NCBI GenBank assembly: GCA_021787665.1
Contig: JAJYLN010000005.1
Location: 45,971-109,970 of the forward strand
Length of the DNA: 64,000 nucleotides
Reading direction: 5' to 3'
Source: a bacterium
Lineage (GTDB): Bacteria; JAMCPX01
Position 1 is the first letter of the stretch, and each line of letters starts with the position of its first letter. Under the pieces are notes generated by a model. The model was not told the origin of the DNA. It ran no database searches and saw nothing but the letters and a program-made list of their open reading frames with translations. The position numbers were made by a program, and so were the translations under genes. This document shows positions 53,400 through 60,686 of the stretch, one piece after another.

Positions 53400-54420
53400 T
53401 CACTTCCTCCAGTTTTGACAGAACATCATCCATTACTATTGAATTCATACAATCATAGTGTAAGCAATTCTTATTGCAAGAGTATTGTTCCTTGCACCCC
53501 ATTTTTGGTTCTATCACAACGGTATTATTATTCAAATAGGGGGCCCATCGTGTGCGGGATTGTGCCCGGATAGGGGAGAAGATCGCCACGGTGGGTCTCC
53601 CGAACGCCGCGGCAACATGCATGGGGCCGGTGGAGGGGGCTATGACGGCCTTAGAGAAGAACAGGACCGCCTTCAACTGCTGCAGGGACAGGACGCAGCA
53701 CATATCCCTCACGTCCGGGTTGCCGGCAAGCTCCCGCATTATCTTGTTGGTGACCGCATTGTCCACGTAGCTCCCGGTGATGATGATCGGCAGCCGATAC
53801 CTGTCCGAGAGCTTTCTGATCAGGACCGTATACTGTTCGGCGGACAGGTTCTTCGCCGATCCTCCCATGCCCGGATGGACCACGAAGTAGTTGAAAGGCT
53901 TTATTCCCTGGTTCAAAAGGAGCCTCTCGCAACTGTCCTTATTATCGGACAGGTAGAGACGGGGCCGTATGTCCATCTCTTCTATGCCGAGCGGCCTCAA
54001 CAGCATGAGGTTATAAGCAGCCTCATTATACCTCGACTCCTTCCGCCGCTGCCTGACAACATCGGTCAGCAACAGGCCGGAGTAGGTCCTTGAGCCGGGC
54101 CCTATCGTGCGCCTGATCCTGGCGAGCTTGACTGCAAGCGCTGGGTAAAAAGACATAAACAGCTCGACAGCGACGTCGATGCGCTTGCGCTGCAGCACAC
54201 GCGCGAGCTTCAGGGCCCCTGCCATACCCCTGTGCTCCCCGTCGGGGTCGAAGGCAATATACTCGTCTACAGAGGGGTTATCACTGATCACATCGATGGT
54301 CCCCTTCCTCGCCATGACCAGGATGTACGTACCCGGCAGGGACCTCTTGATAGCCTCGAAGACGGGCGTGGAGAGCACGAGGTCCCCTATCCTGTCCGTC
54401 CTGCTGACAAGGACCCTCAT
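53389..54420 (-). CDS. GT9-family heptosyltransferase-like protein
   Basis: 343 aa. Opening VLVSRTDRIGDLVLSTPVFEAI; donor-domain VHPGMGGSAKNLSAEQYTVL; IAPSTGPMHVAAAFGRPTV. Cysteines near the C-terminus are C-x5-C-x3-C-x4-C, a looser version of the cluster in its relatives. Probable LPS core transferase. It overlaps the radical SAM gene by 11 bases and lies 82 bases after the next GT9 gene. Confidence 0.88.
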   Translation of the reverse strand: MRVLVSRTDRIGDLVLSTPVFEAIKRSLPGTYILVMARKGTIDVISDNPSVDEYIAFDPDGEHRGMAGALKLARVLQRKRIDVAVELFMSFYPALAVKLARIRRTIGPGSRTYSGLLLTDVVRQRRKESRYNEAAYNLMLLRPLGIEEMDIRPRLYLSDNKDSCERLLLNQGIKPFNYFVVHPGMGGSAKNLSAEQYTVLIRKLSDRYRLPIIITGSYVDNAVTNKIMRELAGNPDVRDMCCVLSLQQLKAVLFFSKAVIAPSTGPMHVAAAFGRPTVAIFSPIRAQSRTRWAPYLNNNTVVIEPKMGCKEQYSCNKNCLHYDCMNSIVMDDVLSKLEEVIAV

Positions 54421-54502
54421 ACCGTAGCGCCCTCTGCCCCCGATAATCTAAAAAGGATAGCTCCGGCGAACAACGTTGCCCATCCTATCCGCACATGACG
54501 GA

Positions 54503-55510
54503 TCATATCTCATGTACCATGGTCTCTACCGCTTTGAACACGGCCTCAGGGGTAACGGATTTCATGCAGAGGAAATGACCCTGCGGACAATCCATGGGAC
54601 CATGGGCCGAGCACGGCCTGCACGCGAGTCCCCTGTTCTCTACCACGAGCGTGTTTGGCCGCACCGGGGCAAACCCCTGTTCCGGCACGGTCGGGCCGAA
54701 AATTGCGACGATGGGCGTGTTCACCGCTTGTGCCATCTGCATGGCGCCATTGTCGTTGGTCACGAGGAGCTCTAGACCGGACAAGAGTTCCGCGAGCTCG
54801 ACGAGGTCCGTCCTGCCGGTCTTATCGTCTATCCGGACCCCTGCACTGGACTTTATCCTGCCGGTCGTCACCCTGTCCGCCGCGCTGCCTATCAGCACGA
54901 TACGGTATCCGTTCTTGTCCAGCCTGCGTATGAGCTCGGCATACCCGTCCTCAGTCCATTGCTTCGTGCCCCACGCAGAGCCGGGCGCTATTCCGATCGT
55001 CCCCTTGCTCCTTGCCGAATTTCTCGTCTTGAGGAACGGATACCTGTCCTGCTCCGATAACTTCAGGCCGAAGGGCTCGAGGAGCAGGAGGATGCGGTCG
55101 ACCTCGTGCGCAGCGTTCTGCCTCCTGAGACGGATGTTGTAGAAAGGCAGCAGGTGCGGCAGGCCGTAGCCTATTCTTGTGCCGGCGCCGGAGAACAGGG
55201 CCACGGTGCCGGACCTGAACGAGCGGTGCGGGGATATGACGGTATCGATCCTCAGGCCCCGGACCTCACGGATCTTCCTGAGCAGCGCGCCCGGCCCCCT
55301 GTCCGCGCCTTTTTTGTCGTACACGAGAATCCGGTCAACGATACACTGGCCCTCGAGCAGTGACCTACCCACCGGCGTCGTCAGGAGGATCAGCTCTGTT
55401 CCCGGGCTATAGCGCTTCAGTGCCCTCAGTAAGGTAGTGGTAAGAACGATGTCGCCGAGGAATGCCGTCTGAATAACAAGGACACGCCGCGGCTCATTTG
55501 GATAGTTCAT
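54503..55510 (-). CDS. waaF: Heptosyltransferase II-like protein (WaaF-like, GT9)
   Basis: 335 aa. The nearest of the four to WaaF: VLVIQTAFLGDIVLTTTLLRAL, the GIAPGSAWGTKQWTEDGYAEL donor motif and VTNDNGAMQMAQAVNTPIV. The C-terminal CRPC-x7-C-x6-C cluster resembles that of the 51430 gene. It probably adds the second L-glycero-D-manno-heptose to the inner core. Its start lies inside the Trm112-like gene (17-base overlap), so that small gene heads the operon. Confidence 0.85.
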   Translation of the reverse strand: MNYPNEPRRVLVIQTAFLGDIVLTTTLLRALKRYSPGTELILLTTPVGRSLLEGQCIVDRILVYDKKGADRGPGALLRKIREVRGLRIDTVISPHRSFRSGTVALFSGAGTRIGYGLPHLLPFYNIRLRRQNAAHEVDRILLLLEPFGLKLSEQDRYPFLKTRNSARSKGTIGIAPGSAWGTKQWTEDGYAELIRRLDKNGYRIVLIGSAADRVTTGRIKSSAGVRIDDKTGRTDLVELAELLSGLELLVTNDNGAMQMAQAVNTPIVAIFGPTVPEQGFAPVRPNTLVVENRGLACRPCSAHGPMDCPQGHFLCMKSVTPEAVFKAVETMVHEI

Positions 55511-55676
55511 TAAGTCTTATTGCCTCATCGATAAGCATCACGGGTATATCGTCTATGATGGGGAACTTCAGGCCGCACGTATGACAGATGAGCCCCGCAT
55601 TGTCCTTCTCGAGCTCGAGGTCGTGCTTGCACTTCGGACAGACGAGTATATCGAGCAGCTCTTTACTTATCGCCAT
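55494..55676 (-). CDS. Trm112/UPF0434-like zinc-ribbon protein
   Basis: 60 aa from ATG 55676. Opening AISKELLDILVCPKCKHDLE and a second pair CHTCG give the four zinc cysteines; PIIDDIPVMLIDEA is the family C-terminus. Trm112-like proteins act as small activating partners of methyltransferases. Upstream codons before 55676 lack a ribosome-binding site of their own. Placed at the head of the LPS operon, directly after the promoter, with a 17-base overlap into the WaaF-like gene. Confidence 0.88.
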   Translation of the reverse strand: MAISKELLDILVCPKCKHDLELEKDNAGLICHTCGLKFPIIDDIPVMLIDEAIRLNELSK

Positions 55677-55709
55677 CTTTCGATCTCCCGGATAACCATG
55701 TACCGGCAT

Positions 55710-55738
55710 AGTTTAGCTGGACATCCGCCGTTAGTCAA
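55710..55738 (-). promoter_or_regulatory. Promoter of the LPS-core operon
   Basis: On the minus strand, TTGACT (55738-55733) and TAAACT (55715-55710) are 17 bases apart, five of six and four of six matches. It is 33 bases before the Trm112-like start and could drive most of the genes down to 48430. Confidence 0.55.
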
Positions 55739-55764
55739 GTAGTATAGAGCAGCGACAGGCTGTC

Positions 55765-57006
55765 ATGAGAGATACACAGACTACATACGGTCCCTATCGG
55801 TGGGTGGTGTTGATGGTATTTATATGCGTCATTGCGCTCAACCAATTTCTGTGGCTCAACTTCGCACCGGTGGCGACGATCGTCGGGCGACAGTTGGGCC
55901 TCAGCGTATTCCGGATCGGTCTGCTGGCGTCCATCTTCCCGATCATGAACATTCTCCTGGCAGTACCGGTCGGTGCGATGCTCGATGCAAAGGGCTTCCG
56001 GTTTACCGTGTCCGGGGGTGCCGCTATCATGGGGGCGTCCGTCCTGCTGAGGCTCCGGTATACCTCGTACGCATGGCTGTTCGCCGGGCAAGCCGGCATA
56101 GCTGTGGCACAGCCCCTTATCCTGAACAGTGTGTCGAAATTTTCCTCTGTCTGGTTCGACAGGGACCGGGGCGCTGTCGCGAACGGGCTCGGATCCATGG
56201 CGATGTTCGTCGGTATGATGGCGGCCATGGTCCTCACCCCGCTGCTCGTCAGCAGCGCCGGGCTCGGCAACGTGCTCTCTCTCTACGCCGGGGCGACCGT
56301 GCCCGGCTGCCTCCTGTTCCTCATGGTCGCCAGGGACAACCCGTCGCTCTCTGCTGTCTTGAAAAAAGAAGAGGAAGTATACAGGGGCACGCACGCGTAT
56401 CCGGACGTCCTGCGTACAAAAGATATGCCCCTGCTCATCGGCATCATATTTACAGGCATGGGGTTCTTCAACGGGCTCATGACCTGGATGAACGAGTTGC
56501 TTGCGCCGAATGGCTTTACGGCCGTCCAGACAGGCGCCATAGGCGGCACCATCATAGGCGCAGGGGCCCTCGGGGCCGTCGTCATACCGCTGCTCTCCAA
56601 CACCCTCCGGCGAAGGAAGCCCTTCCTTGTGCTGGCATCGCTTGTCGGCGGCGCAGCAACCTATCCGTTCCTGCATACCCGGCGTATGGGGGTGGCGATG
56701 TTCTTCGGCGCGATGATCGGCTTCTTCGTAATATCGCTCCTGCCGATTATCCTGCAGATGACCACGGAGATCGTGGGAGAACGGCGTACCGGCACTGCCA
56801 CCGGGCTGCTCATGCTTGCGGGATCCTTAGGGGCCGTGACCGTGATATATGTGCTGGAAGGCATGAAGGGCATCACCGGCAGCTTCAGGTACTCCCTGTG
56901 GGTCATCATGGCGCTCTTTTCAGCGGCTCTTGTGCTCTCGCTCCTGATACGGGAGACCTATCCGGGCCGTCAAAGGCAGCACGGTGTTCCCCCGCTTTCT
57001 CGATAA
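55765..57006 (+). CDS. Major facilitator superfamily transporter
   Basis: 413 aa with twelve predicted membrane helices. RWVVLMVFICVIALNQFLW at the N-terminus and the MFS loop motif GAMLDAKGFR between helices 2 and 3 identify the superfamily. The layout resembles FLVCR-like and related organic-solute carriers, but the substrate is not predictable. The ribosome-binding site is weak (GCGACAGG). It is divergent from the LPS operon and convergent with tatA at 7 bases, without a clear terminator. Confidence 0.87.
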   Translation: MRDTQTTYGPYRWVVLMVFICVIALNQFLWLNFAPVATIVGRQLGLSVFRIGLLASIFPIMNILLAVPVGAMLDAKGFRFTVSGGAAIMGASVLLRLRYTSYAWLFAGQAGIAVAQPLILNSVSKFSSVWFDRDRGAVANGLGSMAMFVGMMAAMVLTPLLVSSAGLGNVLSLYAGATVPGCLLFLMVARDNPSLSAVLKKEEEVYRGTHAYPDVLRTKDMPLLIGIIFTGMGFFNGLMTWMNELLAPNGFTAVQTGAIGGTIIGAGALGAVVIPLLSNTLRRRKPFLVLASLVGGAATYPFLHTRRMGVAMFFGAMIGFFVISLLPIILQMTTEIVGERRTGTATGLLMLAGSLGAVTVIYVLEGMKGITGSFRYSLWVIMALFSAALVLSLLIRETYPGRQRQHGVPPLSR

Positions 57007-57013
57007 GGTTTTC

Positions 57014-57235
57014 TTACCCTTTTCCCGCGACATGCCCCTTCTCTTCCCTATTGCCTTCGGGGGGACGCGTCTTCGTCTGATCTATTGAAGAGACATCAAG
57101 CTCGTTTATGGACTTCTTAAAGTTTTTTATAGCTTCGCCAAGGCTCTTCCCCACCTCTGGCAGCTTTTTGCCGCCAAAAAGCACGAGGATAATCACGAAT
57201 ATTACCAGCAACTCGGGCATACCTATATCAAACAT
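57014..57235 (-). CDS. tatA: Twin-arginine translocase TatA/E-type subunit
   Basis: 73 aa. One N-terminal membrane helix ([20 protein letters not shown]) is followed by an amphipathic helix ([16 protein letters not shown]) and a polar tail, the TatA plan, with the [14 protein letters not shown] hinge. It forms the Tat pore for folded proteins. AGGGAGGAAAGC precedes the start. Placement at the end of a cluster that includes a Tat-type (RRDFLK) MopB subunit suggests it aids export of that protein. tatB and tatC are elsewhere. Confidence 0.93.
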   Translation of the reverse strand: MFDIGMPELLVIFVIILVLFGGKKLPEVGKSLGEAIKNFKKSINELDVSSIDQTKTRPPEGNREEKGHVAGKG

Positions 57236-57253
57236 GCTTTCCTCCCTTGTACT

Positions 57254-58393
57254 CTATTGCTGTCGCTTCAGATAAAGATAGAGCGATTTTACGTCGGAAG
57301 CTGTAAGAACTGGCAGCTTCTGACCATGTGCAAAAAGGATGCCTTCCATCTTTGGTACATGGTTCCATAAATCGGCAAAGAAAGTATTGTCATTCGGGAA
57401 ATATTCTTTCTGGGTAAATACAGGGGCATCGAGCGGGTTATTTTTGTGATGACAGTTGATACAGCCCTTCGCCCGAAAGACACGCTTACCATCTTCCGCC
57501 GAACCCTTAGTCTTCGGCGGGCTCATAAAATAAAGGTACGATATCAGGTTTGCCATCTCATTCCCTTTAAATATGGGCCAGGAGATTTTCAGTTCTTTCA
57601 CCTTTTTCCCCATCTTATCTGAATGGTTCCACATGAGGCCTGCTATGTCCGTTACACTCCTGTCCATCATAACCATCTTTAGGTCAGGACCTATATGCCT
57701 TTCTCCATGGCAGAAGGAGCACTGCTTGGTTTTAAACAGCTTTGCACCCTTCCCGGGATTGCCGGGATAGATATAGCGCCTTTCACGCTGGGAGAAATAG
57801 CTTATCTCTCTTAAATAGGCAGATAGATTCGCAATATCATTGGGGGTAAAGATGGGCCCAACAATCCCCATCGCATGCATTCTCTGGTGCATTTGAGGAG
57901 AATGGTTCCACATACTCTGTGCCAGATACAGCGGCGATGGATAAACCTTCAGTTTGTCCAAGCGGATAGCAGTACTCTTTTTATTTCCAATAGAATGACA
58001 CTTTCCACATCTGTCTTTACGAAATAGTTGCTTGCCCCTCGACACGTTACCGCTACCGCCGAGGTACCGAAGAAAGCCTAAAAAGGTCTGCAGCCGTTGA
58101 AATTCATCTGCAGTAAACTCGGGCCTTTTGATGTTCATCTCCTTCATCTTCAGTATCATCTTGGAGGAATGATTCCACATGTCAGCTACCAGACTGTAAC
58201 CAGTACCGAAGTAGAGATGTATACCAAGGTCGGGTCCTATGTGGCTGCCAACCCCGTTAACGGCATGGCAGTCGATACATCCCTTTTCTTCGAACACAAT
58301 TCTTCCCTCCAGCGGGTCCTCCGGCATGGTTTGGGCGTACGCAGTTAAGAACAAACAAATACTGAGGACGAACGTCATGGTCAATGTTTTCAT
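57254..58393 (-). CDS. Tetrahaem cytochrome c of four repeated domains
   Basis: 379 aa with a signal peptide (LSICLFLTAYA). Four CxxCH haem sites (CIDCH, CGKCH, CSFCH, CINCH) each open a class I-like domain of about 90 residues. Each domain has the motif WNH (MWNHSSKM, MWNHSPQM, MWNHSDKM, LWNHVPKM); its Met is a likely sixth haem ligand. So it arose by repeated duplication. AAGGGGGTAAT precedes the start. It is probably the periplasmic electron partner of the quinone-linked complex encoded upstream; direction of electron flow is unknown. Confidence 0.88.
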   Translation of the reverse strand: MKTLTMTFVLSICLFLTAYAQTMPEDPLEGRIVFEEKGCIDCHAVNGVGSHIGPDLGIHLYFGTGYSLVADMWNHSSKMILKMKEMNIKRPEFTADEFQRLQTFLGFLRYLGGSGNVSRGKQLFRKDRCGKCHSIGNKKSTAIRLDKLKVYPSPLYLAQSMWNHSPQMHQRMHAMGIVGPIFTPNDIANLSAYLREISYFSQRERRYIYPGNPGKGAKLFKTKQCSFCHGERHIGPDLKMVMMDRSVTDIAGLMWNHSDKMGKKVKELKISWPIFKGNEMANLISYLYFMSPPKTKGSAEDGKRVFRAKGCINCHHKNNPLDAPVFTQKEYFPNDNTFFADLWNHVPKMEGILFAHGQKLPVLTASDVKSLYLYLKRQQ

Positions 58394-58394
58394 A

Positions 58395-58622
58395 TTACCC
58401 CCTTTGCTTGTGAAGACCTACAAACACATAGGTAAGAATACTCCCCAGCACCCAGAATATAAGAATTGCGATAATGCTTATGGCGACGGTAGCATCGGGT
58501 ACGTCGTGTACTCGGTATGCAACGTGGATCAGGTGTATACACAGGGCCGTTATACTCAGAACCAGACCCCAGATCAAGGTGACCGAAAATACCTGCAATA
58601 TAACTATAGTCTTATTGTTCAT
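58395..58622 (-). CDS. Small two-helix membrane protein of the respiratory cluster
   Basis: 75 aa: hydrophobic helices at about 7-30 and 45-68 with polar ends. It overlaps the NrfD gene by 11 bases and ends 1 base before the cytochrome gene, so it is tightly coupled. Small membrane subunits occur in alternative complex III, but I see no specific similarity. Function unknown; probably an accessory subunit. Confidence 0.75.
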   Translation of the reverse strand: MNNKTIVILQVFSVTLIWGLVLSITALCIHLIHVAYRVHDVPDATVAISIIAILIFWVLGSILTYVFVGLHKQRG

Positions 58623-59982
58623 GATGTCCTTCCACCTCCATGGAATGCATAGCCTGTGGGGCAGGGAAGTATCCTTTCAGCCGCTGTGAGACATTATGGA
58701 CGCTCTCTTCCCTGCCTTCCTTGATCTCCCAGATCGAGATCAGTGGAAACAGCTTAGAAAACATCATAAATCCAAAGCCAAGCGCAGCTAATCCAAAAAG
58801 CAGCAGCATGACTTCTGTTATTGAGGGGAAGTACACCCCAGTCCTGACATAAGACAGTCGTGGATTCGCGAGCGAAGGTATGACGATGATCAATCTCTCA
58901 AGCCACATCCCTAAGATAACACTGAAGGATGCTATCAGTATCCCGGGTATCTTTCTCAATTTCTTGAATCCCAGAAGGATTACCGGTATAACAAAGTTAC
59001 ACACAACCATAAGCCAGAACAATGGAGCAAATCTGCCATCGATCTTGTAAAAGAACACTCTCATCTCCTGCGGCTCATGGCCGTAGAACCCTGTCAGGTA
59101 TTCGGCAAACGTAAAATAGAACCATAGCAGCGACATGATAAGCAGGAGCGTAGAAAGGTAGTCGAAATGGACATCTCTCAGATAGTTCTCAAAATGATAC
59201 GCCTTTCTGAAGATGATCATGATTATGAGAAGTGCAGCGATGCCGGAGAAGATGGCACCCACGACAAAGTAGGGACCAAAGATGGTGCTGTGCCATCCCG
59301 GTTGCAGGGTCATTGCGAAGATCCATGAGATTATCGTATGCACCGAGATCGCGATCGGGATGACCATGACCATGAGGATATTGATTGCCCTTTCGAGGAC
59401 CTTCTTGTGTTCCGGGCTCCCGTTGTATCCCCATGATAAGAACTCATAGAGCTTATGATGTTTGTCTCCCCTGTCCCGTAAAAGGGCTATATCAGGTATC
59501 AGTGGCAGGTAAAGATACACGGTCGAGGCTGTGAAGTATGCAGTAATGCTGAACACATCCCAGAGCAAAGGAGACTGGAGCCTTCCGCTGGTTACCAGAT
59601 GCAGTATCCTATCGGGCCTCCCGAGGTCAATGATGGGATGCAGACCACCTATAGCCAGCACAATTGCGGTAATGACCTCTGCCATACGGGTAATCGGCCT
59701 GCGCCATTCTGCCTTTGATAATCGGAGGATTGCCGAGATCAGTGTCCCCGCATGGGAAATACCGATAAAGAATATAAAGTCAATGATGTAAAACCCCCAC
59801 GTGACCGGCTCTCCCATGCCTGTTACTCCAAGTCCGTAGATGAGCTGGGATACATAAAGCGTCCCAGCCACAAGCATGATAAGCAGCAGAACAGCAGCAA
59901 TAAGGTAAAACCCCCGCCCTGTATGATAGATCGGCCTGAATAAGACCTCGTCCTCATCTGTTTTGTAATTCTGACTGTTCAA
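58612..59982 (-). CDS. NrfD/PsrC-type membrane subunit (QrcD/ActC-like)
   Basis: 456 aa with about ten membrane helices. NrfD-family proteins interact with quinones and pass electrons to or from an attached iron-sulfur protein. FSVILGMWLERLIIVIPSL and LITSGRLQSPLLWDVFSI-type segments match the Qrc/alternative complex III group. The start is TTG at 59982 after a GGGGGAT site; no ATG lies in frame near it. It is followed by the 2-helix gene. Only one NrfD subunit is present, as in Qrc; alternative complex III normally has two. Confidence 0.88.
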   Translation of the reverse strand: MNSQNYKTDEDEVLFRPIYHTGRGFYLIAAVLLLIMLVAGTLYVSQLIYGLGVTGMGEPVTWGFYIIDFIFFIGISHAGTLISAILRLSKAEWRRPITRMAEVITAIVLAIGGLHPIIDLGRPDRILHLVTSGRLQSPLLWDVFSITAYFTASTVYLYLPLIPDIALLRDRGDKHHKLYEFLSWGYNGSPEHKKVLERAINILMVMVIPIAISVHTIISWIFAMTLQPGWHSTIFGPYFVVGAIFSGIAALLIIMIIFRKAYHFENYLRDVHFDYLSTLLLIMSLLWFYFTFAEYLTGFYGHEPQEMRVFFYKIDGRFAPLFWLMVVCNFVIPVILLGFKKLRKIPGILIASFSVILGMWLERLIIVIPSLANPRLSYVRTGVYFPSITEVMLLLFGLAALGFGFMMFSKLFPLISIWEIKEGREESVHNVSQRLKGYFPAPQAMHSMEVEGHHEQ

Positions 59983-60004
59983 TTCATCCCCCTGTCTTTA
60001 AAAA

Positions 60005-60685
60005 TCACTTCGCGTGCAGGTAATGCACCTTGGGATCCGTTCCGAGGTCCTCCAGCAAGGTGAACCCGCGCACGTCCCTCATAGCCTCTGTTACCCTGTT
60101 CTGAGGATTGTCCAGATCACCAAAATAGAATGCCTTTGCCGGACATACCTGCATGCACGCAGGTACATAATCACCTTCTCTCATCTTTCGGTGCTCAGCC
60201 TGAGCAAGTTCCTTTGCCTTCTGGAGCCGGTGTATGCAGAAGGTGCATTTTTCGACGACCCCTTTCGGGCGCACGGAAACATCCGGATTGATACAATTAC
60301 TCATGGGTTTCTCAGGCACATATCTGTACCAGTTGAATACCTTTACGGTATACGGGCATGCTGCCATACAGTATCTGCAGCCTATACATTGAGGGTATAT
60401 TTGGGCAACGAGGCCATCCTCGTTCTTATAGGTCGCACGTACAGGGCATACCTTGATGCAGGGCGGCTTATCGCACTCAAAACAGAGCCGCGGTATGAAC
60501 TTCATCTTGATGTTGGGGTATTCGCCTTCATACCCTACAAGCATTTTCATCCAGAACATGGTACGTCCCATCTTCGCATCATCCTCGGAAACTATGGCAA
60601 CATTGTTTTCTGCCTTGCATGCGGTCACGCAGGCCCCACAGCCCGTGCATCTGTCCAAATCAATTACCATTCCGTATCGCGCCAT
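60005..60685 (-). CDS. Four-cluster ferredoxin subunit (QrcC/ActB2-like)
   Basis: 226 aa. Four cysteine groups are visible: CTGCGACVTAC, CFECDKPPCIKVC, CIGCRYCMAAC and CTFC with CMQVC, enough for four [4Fe-4S] clusters as in DmsB/PsrB/QrcC. No signal peptide, so it is likely carried out by the Tat system with its MopB partner. It starts 1 base after that gene's stop, with AAGGAG inside the preceding gene. It links the MopB subunit to the NrfD membrane subunit. Confidence 0.92.
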   Translation of the reverse strand: MARYGMVIDLDRCTGCGACVTACKAENNVAIVSEDDAKMGRTMFWMKMLVGYEGEYPNIKMKFIPRLCFECDKPPCIKVCPVRATYKNEDGLVAQIYPQCIGCRYCMAACPYTVKVFNWYRYVPEKPMSNCINPDVSVRPKGVVEKCTFCIHRLQKAKELAQAEHRKMREGDYVPACMQVCPAKAFYFGDLDNPQNRVTEAMRDVRGFTLLEDLGTDPKVHYLHAK

Positions 60686-60686
60686 A

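Noticed and set aside
55800-57080. Open frames overlapping the MFS gene on both strands
   Set aside because: The MFS frame has twelve hydrophobic helices; the others are Arg- or His-rich products of the same DNA.
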